From Microbacterium sp. 67-17 (lineage in GTDB: Bacteria > Actinomycetota > Actinomycetes > Actinomycetales > Microbacteriaceae): a stretch of 64,000 nucleotides of DNA. The translations under genes and the position numbers were made by a program. This document shows positions 26,158 through 34,211 of this stretch, piece by piece. Position 1 is the stretch's first letter. Every line of letters begins with the position of its first letter. Below the pieces are notes generated by a model. The model did not search any database, was not told the DNA's origin, and was given only the letters and a program-made list of their open reading frames with translations. Location: the NCBI RefSeq assembly GCF_001898325.1, contig NZ_MKTR01000016.1:62001-126000 (forward strand), read 5' to 3'.

Positions 26158-26839
26158 CCGTGCGAAGGACGTAACCGAAGCCGCGCACCGTCTCGATCAG
26201 TGGGTCTCCATGCGCATCGAGCTTGCGCCGCAGGCTCGAGATGAAGCGCTCGACGACGTTGGCCTCACCGCCGAAGTCATAGAGCCACACTTCTCTCAGG
26301 ATCTGGCTCTTGGACAGGACCTGGTCGGGGTTGGCCATGAGCATCTGCAGGAGCCGGAACTCCGTGGGTGAGAGGTCGATGCGTGTCCCCCCACGCTCGA
26401 CCAGGTGACGCTGTTCGTCGAGCACGAGGTCGGCGACGCGGATGGCGGCGTCCTCAGGGTCGGGTTCGGTGAGTGCAGTGCGGCGCAGGAGCGTCTCGAT
26501 CCGGGCGATGACCTCGACGGCACTGAAGGGCTTGGTGACGTAGTCGTCGCCCCCCAGCCGCAGACCTCGGACGCGGTCCTCGACGGCATCGCGGGCCGAG
26601 AGGAAGAGCACAGGGAGTGTTGCATCACGCCGGCGGATCAGCTGCACGACTTCGAATCCATCGACTCCCGGCATCATGACATCGAGCACGACGACGTCCG
26701 GCGGGCTCGACGTGAGGGCGGCGATCGCGTCAGCCCCGGTGGAGGCCTGCGTGACCTCGAAGCCGCTGAATCGCAGCGTTGAGTCCAACATCGCGCGGAT
26801 CTCGTCGTCGTCATCGACCACGAGGATGCGGGCGCTCAT
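26144..26839 (-). CDS. OmpR/PhoB-family response regulator
   Basis: 231 residues: receiver domain with acidic pocket (VVDDDDEI), phosphoacceptor Asp53 in VVVLDVMMPG and Lys103 in DDYVTKPF, then a winged-helix DNA-binding domain (LSPTEFRLLQMLM to VRGFGYVLR). It lies 4 bp after the YhgE gene and overlaps the kinase gene, so it is co-transcribed with the transporter it probably controls. AGGATGAC upstream of the ATG can serve as ribosome site. Confidence 0.93.
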   Translation of the reverse strand: MSARILVVDDDDEIRAMLDSTLRFSGFEVTQASTGADAIAALTSSPPDVVVLDVMMPGVDGFEVVQLIRRRDATLPVLFLSARDAVEDRVRGLRLGGDDYVTKPFSAVEVIARIETLLRRTALTEPDPEDAAIRVADLVLDEQRHLVERGGTRIDLSPTEFRLLQMLMANPDQVLSKSQILREVWLYDFGGEANVVERFISSLRRKLDAHGDPLIETVRGFGYVLRTDAGR

Positions 26840-26843
26840 GTCG

Positions 26844-28751
26844 TCATCCTGCCACGGGCTGCGTGAGGGCAGCCCCGCCGGCCATCGGGATGGCGGCCCG
26901 GTTGCTGCCCGTGAGGGCGCGTCGGCGACGGATGCCCCACCTCACCCCGACGACACCGATGAGGCTCCACACCACCAGCACCGTGATGGCACCGAGCGCG
27001 GAGGAGCCGTCGGGGTCGCCGGCGAGGCTCGCCGCGAGGGACGTGAACGCGGTGCCCGGAAGCAGTGTGTTGAGCGTTCCGAACACCGGCGGTGCGGTCT
27101 GCAGCGGCAGGATGGCAGAACTGGCGGCCTGCGCGGCAGTGAGGATGCCGAATCCGACGAGTCCCCACCGGCCCCAGGCGGCTTCGAGTGCCGACAGCAG
27201 CAGCGCGAAGCACATCGCCGCCAGAAGTGCGACGCCCATGAACCCCACGGCAGCGTTCAGCGAAAGCCCGAACATCGCGATGACTCCCACGGTCACGAGG
27301 GCCTGAACGCCAGCAATCGCCAGCCGGGGGCGAAGCAGCAGCCCCGAGAGCCGGCCGGTCGATGCCGGCGAGTCCAGGGATGCGCGTGAGTACACGCGCC
27401 GACCGGCAATGAGTGTGGCAAGCGACCCGAGCCACAGCACGAGCGCAGCAACGCTCGCGGGGAGCCATCCGTCTGCCGAACTGGTCGCGTCAGTTGCGAC
27501 CTCCACGGGGGTGGTCACTACCTCGGCGAGGGTTGCGGCATCGTCGTCGGAGGTCACCGGCACCTGGGCTGCGCCCTCGGCGAGCCCGTCGGCCAGGCTC
27601 GCGGTGCCGTCTGCCAGCTCGGTCGCGGCTCCGGCAAGAGTGTCGGCGCCGGACGCAAGCTGTGAAGCTCCCGACGCTGCTGAGGACACCCCGCCTGCTG
27701 CCTGGGCCGCGCCATCGGCGACCTGTGCCGCGCCATCGGCTAGCTGGGTGGCCCCTGCGGCAAGCTGCGAGGCTCCTGACGCGACCGAGGCCGCCGCGCT
27801 CGCGGTTCCTGCAGCTCCGCTCGCGGTCTGCGCGGCAGAGCTCGCAAGGGTCGCAGCTGCCTGCGCGCTCGCTGACAGTGAGGCGCAGAACTGCGCAGAG
27901 CTCGACACGCCTGGGCAGGTCGCGGCAAGTGAGGCGAGACTTGACGAGAGTTGCTGAGCGCCGCCGGCGACTCCCGACGCCGCTGCGCTGACGCTGCTCG
28001 AGCCTGACGACAGTTGAGACGCGCCGCCTGCCAGCTGACCGGCCGAGGACGCGAGCGTCGAGGATGCCGAGGCGATCTGCTCTGTCCCGGTGGCAAGTCC
28101 CTGGGTGCCCGTGGCAGCCTGCGAGAGACCGCTAGCCAGTTGCTCGCTCGAATCGGCGAGGGTCGTCGTGCCGCCGGCGAGCTGGTCAGCCCCGGATGCG
28201 AGTTGCTCAGCGCCGTCGGCGGCATCGGTGAGCGACTGGGCGACGCTGTTCATTCCGGTGATGGTCTGGGTGACGAACGCGTCAGTGACCTGTTCGCCGA
28301 GCGCCTGCGTCGCCGCCTCGGTGACGGCCTGCGCTGCCAGCGCTCCGACGGCCGATGCTGCCGGATTGGTCTGGAGCGTCACTTCGGCGCTGACGGGCGT
28401 GACGGTTCCCACCGACAGGACCGACTGCGAGAAGTCTTCCGGGATGGTCAACACGGCGTAGTACTCGCCCGCGGCGAGGCCGTCTGCGGCATCCTCGGCG
28501 CTCGTGAGCGTCCAGCCGAGACCGAACGTGTCATCCTCCGGGTGCACAAGCGCACTCGAGAGTGCTCGCCCGGCGGCCATCGGGGTGTCACCGGTGACGA
28601 TCTCATCGTCGTTGACGATCGCCACCGGGACATCTTCCACGCGATCCGCGCGGTCGGTGACGCTCCAGCTCAGGAGCGCCGCAGCGCCCAAAGGAATGAC
28701 CAGAGCGGCGATGAGGAAGAGGGTGAGGGCGCGGGGACGCGACGCGCTCAT
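26844..28751 (-). CDS. YhgE/Pip-family membrane protein
   Basis: 635 residues. The N-terminal helix is followed by a YhgE/Pip extracellular domain (VPVAIVNDDEIV, YYAVLTIPEDFS). A very long Ala/Ser/Gly-rich segment (~185-400) of repeated ASGASQLASGA-like units follows, and then a C-terminal block of about five membrane helices as in ABC-2-type exporters. No ATPase of its own. The ATG overlaps the MMPL stop (ATGA), so the two are coupled and may form one exporter. Confidence 0.85.
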   Translation of the reverse strand: MSASRPRALTLFLIAALVIPLGAAALLSWSVTDRADRVEDVPVAIVNDDEIVTGDTPMAAGRALSSALVHPEDDTFGLGWTLTSAEDAADGLAAGEYYAVLTIPEDFSQSVLSVGTVTPVSAEVTLQTNPAASAVGALAAQAVTEAATQALGEQVTDAFVTQTITGMNSVAQSLTDAADGAEQLASGADQLAGGTTTLADSSEQLASGLSQAATGTQGLATGTEQIASASSTLASSAGQLAGGASQLSSGSSSVSAAASGVAGGAQQLSSSLASLAATCPGVSSSAQFCASLSASAQAAATLASSAAQTASGAAGTASAAASVASGASQLAAGATQLADGAAQVADGAAQAAGGVSSAASGASQLASGADTLAGAATELADGTASLADGLAEGAAQVPVTSDDDAATLAEVVTTPVEVATDATSSADGWLPASVAALVLWLGSLATLIAGRRVYSRASLDSPASTGRLSGLLLRPRLAIAGVQALVTVGVIAMFGLSLNAAVGFMGVALLAAMCFALLLSALEAAWGRWGLVGFGILTAAQAASSAILPLQTAPPVFGTLNTLLPGTAFTSLAASLAGDPDGSSALGAITVLVVWSLIGVVGVRWGIRRRRALTGSNRAAIPMAGGAALTQPVAG

Positions 28752-31504
28752 GCGGGGGCTCCGATCGATGCGAGAGGGGCGGATGCTGTCAGGGCTGCCG
28801 GTGCGACGGTGAACATGATGACCGTGGCGCCGGCGCCACGGAGGTTCTCGGCGAGGCCGTGATCGTCACATCCGGGGAGGAAGACGATCTGCGCCCCACA
28901 AGCCAGCGCAACGGCGGCCGCCAGCTGTCGCCGAGCGGACAACTCGAGCTGCGCGATCGGGATGCCTGTGGCGGGCGCGAGACTCATGGCGCGCGCGAGG
29001 CGGGCGGCGCGTTCGGGCCGTCTTCCCCCGACAGTGGTGAGGGTCGCGGCGATGTAGTCGGCAACTGTTCCATCGCCGGGGCTGACATCGTCGGCCGTGA
29101 CGATCGCCGTCGCGCGACGAACTGACTCTGCGCGCTCGGGAAGCACCTGACCGTGCACGGCAAGGGCTCCCGAGACCGGTCGGGTTCTGCCGGCGAGAAC
29201 ATGCGCGAGTCTCATTTCATCGATGCCACCGGGAACGGGGATGCTCGCCACCTCGCCGGCGCTGATCGCAAGGTTGAGAGCAGCCGCGCCGGGATCGACA
29301 ACCAGGTCATGCGCGCTGATCGCGAGGGCACTGCGTCCACTCTCATCCAGCGCCACCTGGCGTGCGAGCGCGTCGCCCTCGATGTCGACGGCGGGCAGGA
29401 TCCGCTCGAGCCACGCGGGCAGCCACCACGCGCGGTCGCCGAGCAACGTCATGACGGCGGGAACCAGCGTCATCCGCACGAGGAAGGCGTCGACGAACAC
29501 GCCGACGGCAAGACCGAAGGCGATGGGTTTGATCGTTGCGCTGCCGGCGGGAATGAACGCCACGAACACCGCGATCATGATCAGGGCTGCTGCCGTGACC
29601 ACCGGGGCAGAGTGTCTGAACCCGCTCATGACGGCGCCGTGGGCATCACGTGTGTGGCTGTAGTCCTCCCGCATCCGGCTCACGAGGAACATCTCGTAGT
29701 CCATCGCGAGGCCGAACAGGACTCCCATCACCAGGATCGGCAGGAAGCTCACGAGCGGGCCGGGGAGAGAGTCGCCGAGGATCGCGGGGAACCAGCCCCA
29801 CTGGAAGACCGCGACGATCGCGCCGAACGCTGCCCCAACCGACAGGAGGAAGCCGACGGTGGCCTTGATCGGCACCCAGATGGAACGGAAGACGATCATC
29901 AGCAGAACGATCGAGAGCCCTGCAACGGTGAGGGCGAAGGGCAACAGTGCGCCAGCCAGTCGCTCCGAGGTGTCGATGTTGATGGCCGTGGTTCCGGTCA
30001 CCCTGATATCGCTGACCCCGTACTGCTCCTCCAGGTCGGGAGCGCGCTCGCGCAACTCGTGGACGAGGTCCGTCGTGGCCGGATCGTTCTGGCCGCCCCC
30101 GGGAATGACGCGCATCAGCCCCGTGTCGGCACCCGCGTTCGGCGATGCGACCGGCACGGCGGCAACGCCCGGGATCTCCGAGATCGCTGCGGACAGGTCG
30201 TCCATCGTCTCGAGCGGATCGGTCGATTCGAGGATGTCGACGGTGACGAGCAGGGGAGCGTTCCAGCCGGGTCCGAACGTCTCGGCCACCGCATCGAAGT
30301 GGTCGCGGCTGTCGGTGCCGACCGGCTTGGTGCTGGCATCCGGCAGGGCGAGTGCCATCTGCGTCGCAGGCAGGGCGAGCGCGCCGACGCCGACGACCAC
30401 GAGCACGATGGTCAGCGCGGGAACACGGGTCACGATCCGCACCCACCGGCTCGAGAACCCCGGGCGCCCGCTCGGTGCCGGCGATGCCGAACGTCTCGCG
30501 CGGCGAACGCGGGGCGTGAGGCGAGTGCCGGCGAGCAGCGCGATGGCCGGCAGCAGCGTCAGGGCGACGAGGACCGCTGTGGCAACCGCGAGCGACCCGC
30601 CGAAGGCCATGACGGTGAGCACGGGGATGCCGACGACCGAGAGCCCCAGGAGCGAGACGATCACCGTGAGTCCCGCGAAGACGACGGCACCGCCCGCGGT
30701 TCCCAGCGCGCGGGACATCGCCTCGCGCGGCTCCAAGCCGGCGGCAAGTTCCTGCCGATGTCTGGACAGGATGAACAGGGAGTAGTCGATCGCGACAGCA
30801 AGGCCCAGCATCGTTGAGAACGAGGGAGTCGCGGTCGAGATGTCCGCGACGTGCGACGCGAGAGCCAGGATGCTGATCGTCGCGCCCACTCCCGCGATGG
30901 CGGCGACGATCGGCATCCCGGCAGCCAGGAACGATCCGAACGTCACGAACAGAACAAGGAGTGCGACCGCGATGCCGATGACCTCTGACAGGTGCGACAT
31001 CTCGGGGTTACCTTCGCCATAGGCTGAGCCGCCGATGGTCGAGGTCACGCCGGCCTCATCGACAATGGCTGCTTCGTGCACGGCATCCAGGGCCTCGTCG
31101 CTGGGTTTCTCGTCCTCGAACTGCACCGTGGCCAGCGCCGCGTCGCCGTTCTCGTCGATCTGCAGGCGGTCCATGCCGCTGACGTTCGCGACGCCCGGGA
31201 TCGTTTCGATTTCGGCCAGGGCGTCTTCGATGACCGCGGCGGCATCGGCATCCTCGATCGAGCCGGAGTCGGTGCGAAAGAGGAGCTGTGCACTGGCGCC
31301 CGCGGCCGATGACCCGAAGCGCTCCTCGAGGACGGTCTGTCCGATCTCAGACTCGGTGCCGGGCACCGAGAAGTTGTCGGCGTACGCGGTGCCGGCCACG
31401 CGGCTGGCGCCGAGGAGCGCGAGAATCACGACCAGCCATCCGATGATGACGAGAAGTCGGTGGCGAGCGACCAGGTGGCCGAGCCGGTGCAGGGCGAGTG
31501 ACAT
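28748..31504 (-). CDS. MMPL-family transporter with C-terminal degenerate ABC-ATPase domain
   Basis: 918 residues. Residues 1-~700 form a standard MMPL/RND exporter: two six-helix sets with extracytoplasmic loops and proton-path segments such as GLAVAIDYSLFILSRHR and GLAMDYEMFLVSRMRED. Residues ~725-905 follow the outline of an ABC nucleotide-binding domain, but with PVPGGIDEM in the Walker A position (~755-764, no Lys), LELSARRQ for the signature (~853-860) and IVFLPGCD for Walker B (~873-880, no catalytic Glu). It therefore probably cannot hydrolyse ATP. First gene of the exporter/two-component operon; GGAAGG ribosome site. Confidence 0.85.
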   Translation of the reverse strand: MSLALHRLGHLVARHRLLVIIGWLVVILALLGASRVAGTAYADNFSVPGTESEIGQTVLEERFGSSAAGASAQLLFRTDSGSIEDADAAAVIEDALAEIETIPGVANVSGMDRLQIDENGDAALATVQFEDEKPSDEALDAVHEAAIVDEAGVTSTIGGSAYGEGNPEMSHLSEVIGIAVALLVLFVTFGSFLAAGMPIVAAIAGVGATISILALASHVADISTATPSFSTMLGLAVAIDYSLFILSRHRQELAAGLEPREAMSRALGTAGGAVVFAGLTVIVSLLGLSVVGIPVLTVMAFGGSLAVATAVLVALTLLPAIALLAGTRLTPRVRRARRSASPAPSGRPGFSSRWVRIVTRVPALTIVLVVVGVGALALPATQMALALPDASTKPVGTDSRDHFDAVAETFGPGWNAPLLVTVDILESTDPLETMDDLSAAISEIPGVAAVPVASPNAGADTGLMRVIPGGGQNDPATTDLVHELRERAPDLEEQYGVSDIRVTGTTAINIDTSERLAGALLPFALTVAGLSIVLLMIVFRSIWVPIKATVGFLLSVGAAFGAIVAVFQWGWFPAILGDSLPGPLVSFLPILVMGVLFGLAMDYEMFLVSRMREDYSHTRDAHGAVMSGFRHSAPVVTAAALIMIAVFVAFIPAGSATIKPIAFGLAVGVFVDAFLVRMTLVPAVMTLLGDRAWWLPAWLERILPAVDIEGDALARQVALDESGRSALAISAHDLVVDPGAAALNLAISAGEVASIPVPGGIDEMRLAHVLAGRTRPVSGALAVHGQVLPERAESVRRATAIVTADDVSPGDGTVADYIAATLTTVGGRRPERAARLARAMSLAPATGIPIAQLELSARRQLAAAVALACGAQIVFLPGCDDHGLAENLRGAGATVIMFTVAPAALTASAPLASIGAPA

Positions 31505-31597
31505 GAGAGCCTTCCGGGCCAGCGGATGCGGTAGTCACCAGTCGAGCCCGTCGACCTGACCGCTCACGCTCGCCGAACCTGACGGGAAGCTGACGAT

Positions 31598-32215
31598 TCA
31601 GCCCATACAGCCGTTCAGGGGCCCGGCAAGACCACGCGCGCCGGATGCCGAGGCCGGCGCCGTCAATGACAGCACCAGCTCGTCCTGTGCCAGGGATACC
31701 GACGTCACGGCTATCGCGTCCGGGTCACTCGGGAGCTCGATCCCGTCGATGAGAGCGGCAGGGACCGCGTCACCTGCCTGCGAGAGCATGGCCGGTGGTA
31801 CCTCGAATCCGGCGACGGTGACCGAGCTCGGCACGAGCCGCCACCCTTCGGGTGTGGATGAGGGCAGAAAGCCAATCGTCGCCGGAATCGTCCTTCCGCG
31901 GTACGGCATCTTGACCGCCACAGACAGGGCGCTCGCGTCGATCTGTACATCGACCGGCGAATCGAACCGGCACGCGGCCATCGTCGCCATGGCGCTGCTG
32001 TCGATTGCGACGTGCAGATCCACTCGACCCGTGAGCACTTGCCATATCGCTGGTGTCGGGCCAGCGGAGACAGAGAGTCCGTCGATGGCTAATCCGGAGG
32101 TGGCGGTGTCAATCCTCGCGTCGATGTTCGCCCGGACGATCAGGTCCGATCCCACCGCGGCTCCGAGAACGATTGCAGCGCCGATGGCACCCCAGGCCCA
32201 TGCTCGCTTGTTCAC
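31598..32215 (-). CDS. DUF2993 (LmeA-like) phospholipid-binding protein
   Basis: 205 residues with one N-terminal membrane/signal helix (WAWGAIGAAIVLGAAVGSD) and a DUF2993 domain (ANIDARIDTATSGLAIDGLSVSAG). Mycobacterial LmeA of this family binds phosphoinositides and affects lipomannan assembly. The GTG at 32215 overlaps a GGATGA ribosome site. It is 93 bp upstream of the MMPL gene on the same strand, which fits an envelope-lipid role for the whole block. Confidence 0.8.
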   Translation of the reverse strand: MNKRAWAWGAIGAAIVLGAAVGSDLIVRANIDARIDTATSGLAIDGLSVSAGPTPAIWQVLTGRVDLHVAIDSSAMATMAACRFDSPVDVQIDASALSVAVKMPYRGRTIPATIGFLPSSTPEGWRLVPSSVTVAGFEVPPAMLSQAGDAVPAALIDGIELPSDPDAIAVTSVSLAQDELVLSLTAPASASGARGLAGPLNGCMG

Positions 32216-32316
32216 TCATCCATCGCAGCCGTACGACCTTCCGGATCGCGATCCGTGTGCTGACGGGTGGCTGACGCACCGCCGCCCGCCATGTTCTCGC
32301 CCCTCGGTCCCTCGGC

Positions 32317-32322
32317 TAGAGT
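32317..32322 (+). promoter_or_regulatory. -10 element of the ABC exporter operon
   Basis: TAGAGT ends 6 nt before the ATG at 32329 of the micro-ORF, so the mRNA probably begins on that ATG. Confidence 0.5.
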
Positions 32323-32328
32323 GCCAGG

Positions 32329-32349
32329 ATGCGGAGCAGGCGCGAGTGA
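32329..32349 (+). CDS. Leaderless six-residue micro-ORF coupled to the exporter permease
   Basis: Reads MRSRRE then TGA, the stop overlapping the permease start (GAGTGAGCG: TGA 32347-32349, GTG 32346-32348). The -10 spacing suggests that ribosomes load on this ATG and reinitiate at the GTG, which also has a GGAG nine nt upstream. Three of the six residues are Arg. It is too short for homology evidence; coding is inferred from arrangement only. Confidence 0.4.
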   Translation: MRSRRE

Positions 32350-34208
32350 GCGGAGTCATCCGTTTCGCTCTCCGACGCGCCGCAGCCGCGCGCGCGTCGC
32401 TTGTCGCACTGGCAGCGTTCGCGGGGCTATCGGGCGCGCTGGTCACCGCGGCGACCGCCGTGGATGCCGCTCGGGCCGGACGCTCCGCAGCGGACGGGCT
32501 CACGATCGGCGGGTCAGGCAGTCTCGCCGCGGTCGCGATCGGGATGCTCGCCCTGTCGATCGCCCTGGGGGTGGCGCTCTCAACGGTCGAGGTTGCGCGC
32601 TCACGCGTCGGCGAGACGAGATTGCTTCTGGCCCGTGGCGTGGCGCCGCGCTGGCTGGTGACGATGGCCGTTGCCGAAACTGCCGTCGTCACGACAGTGG
32701 CAAGCCTTGCCGGTGCTCTCGGCGCGGCTGTGCTCCTGTGGGCGCTGATGTCCGCCGCACCGCAGATCGTGCTGACGGCCACGGGTGTTGCGGTGATCAT
32801 CGTCGGCACCGCGGGTAGCGCCGGTGCGCTTGCTGGGCGCGAGAGTCCGCCGACGAGGGCGGTCGCGGTTGCCATCGCTACGATCGTTGTCGTCGCCATC
32901 CTCACGGGGGTGGCGACCTGGCGCCTCCTGACTTTCGGTGTGGACCCCCTCTCGTTCCTGGCCCCTGCCCTGCTCCTTCTCGTGGTTGTCGCGGCATCGA
33001 CCGTTCTCGCTCTTGCTGTGCTCCGGATGCTGAGTCGGGCAGCCGCCCGGAGCCGTGGCCTCATCGTCGTCACGGCACTGCGCCGGCTCTCTCGCCGTCC
33101 TGGCCGGTCGGCTGCGTCGATGATCGCCGTCGCCATCGCCGTGGGGATGAGCATCGTGGCAGCCTCCTACATCTCCAGCGCTGACCGGCTCGGAGACGGG
33201 CCGGAGGCCCTGCGAGTGGGCGCAGACCTTCGCGTCGTAACGATCCCCGACGATGTCGCGCCCTCCGCCATTGCGGACACAGCCCGGGCAGGGGCCGCGA
33301 TGGGGGGCCGCCAACTGGTTGCGAGCATGCCCTCTACGCGCTCCGATCGTGACCGTGTCCCGATCCTGGCGCTGGAATCCGACAAGCTTTCTCAGGTGAT
33401 GACGGCGATCCCGGGTGTCATCGATCCGGGCGACTGGTTCGAACGCCTCAGCCGGTTTTCGGATGCTGGACAGATTCCGGCACTGGTGTCGCAAGACGTC
33501 GCCGACGACTTGGGGCTCATCGAGGGCGACTCCCTCGCCCTCGATGCCTCCTCACCCTCGCTCACGGCCGACATGGTGATCGCCGGCGTGGTTCCCGTGA
33601 TCCCAGGGACCCCGGGCTCGCGCGGCTTCGTCGTAGACCTCGCGCGTCTGGCAGTTGTCTCGGGGAAACCGGTCGAGACCAATCAGCTCTGGCTCGCATC
33701 CGACGACCCCGGTGCTTCAGCTGCGCTGGTCGAACGGGACTACCCGCAGGTCGTCGTGCTCACACCCGATCCGGCTGTTGCAGCAGACCGCGTCAGGCAG
33801 GGATCCGTCCTTGAGGTATCAGCGATCGGGTCCGTCCTCATCGCCCTGACTCTGCTCGTGTTGCGCGGCGGAGTCAGCGGGGTCGAGGCTCGTGAGGCAG
33901 CACTGGTGGCCATTGTGGGAGCTGGCAGGCGTGGTGCGGCCACGGTGGTGGCAGTGCAGAACACGACAGCCCTTGTCGTCGGCTTCGTTGCCGGGACCAT
34001 CGGGGGAGCGGTGACGGCAGTGGCGACGGTGCCCGCGGCGGTGAGGTGGGCATCCGGTAGCCTTCCCGCTGCCTATCCCGTCGGCATTCAGGTTGATGTC
34101 CCCGTCCTCCTCGTACTGTTGGCGGTGCTTCTGGTCGGTGGGCTGACCCTTGCCTGGTGGGTGCGTCTTCCGAGAGCGCTCGCGCGACTGGTCCGAGAGG
34201 ACGAGTGA
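32346..34208 (+). CDS. FtsX-like ABC exporter permease 1
   Basis: 620 residues. Membrane helices are clustered at ~10-30, 55-75, 100-155, 175-240, 268-290 and in the C-terminal third (VLEVSAIGSVLIALTLLVLRG onward), with a large extracytoplasmic loop at ~295-490. The motif VVTALRRLSRRPGRSAASMIAVAIAVGM is typical of FtsX/MacB-type permeases. GTG 32346 is coupled to the micro-ORF. First of two unequal permeases in a four-gene exporter, with 3 nt to the next gene. Cargo unknown. Confidence 0.85.
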   Translation: MSGVIRFALRRAAAARASLVALAAFAGLSGALVTAATAVDAARAGRSAADGLTIGGSGSLAAVAIGMLALSIALGVALSTVEVARSRVGETRLLLARGVAPRWLVTMAVAETAVVTTVASLAGALGAAVLLWALMSAAPQIVLTATGVAVIIVGTAGSAGALAGRESPPTRAVAVAIATIVVVAILTGVATWRLLTFGVDPLSFLAPALLLLVVVAASTVLALAVLRMLSRAAARSRGLIVVTALRRLSRRPGRSAASMIAVAIAVGMSIVAASYISSADRLGDGPEALRVGADLRVVTIPDDVAPSAIADTARAGAAMGGRQLVASMPSTRSDRDRVPILALESDKLSQVMTAIPGVIDPGDWFERLSRFSDAGQIPALVSQDVADDLGLIEGDSLALDASSPSLTADMVIAGVVPVIPGTPGSRGFVVDLARLAVVSGKPVETNQLWLASDDPGASAALVERDYPQVVVLTPDPAVAADRVRQGSVLEVSAIGSVLIALTLLVLRGGVSGVEAREAALVAIVGAGRRGAATVVAVQNTTALVVGFVAGTIGGAVTAVATVPAAVRWASGSLPAAYPVGIQVDVPVLLVLLAVLLVGGLTLAWWVRLPRALARLVREDE

Positions 34209-34211
34209 CGG

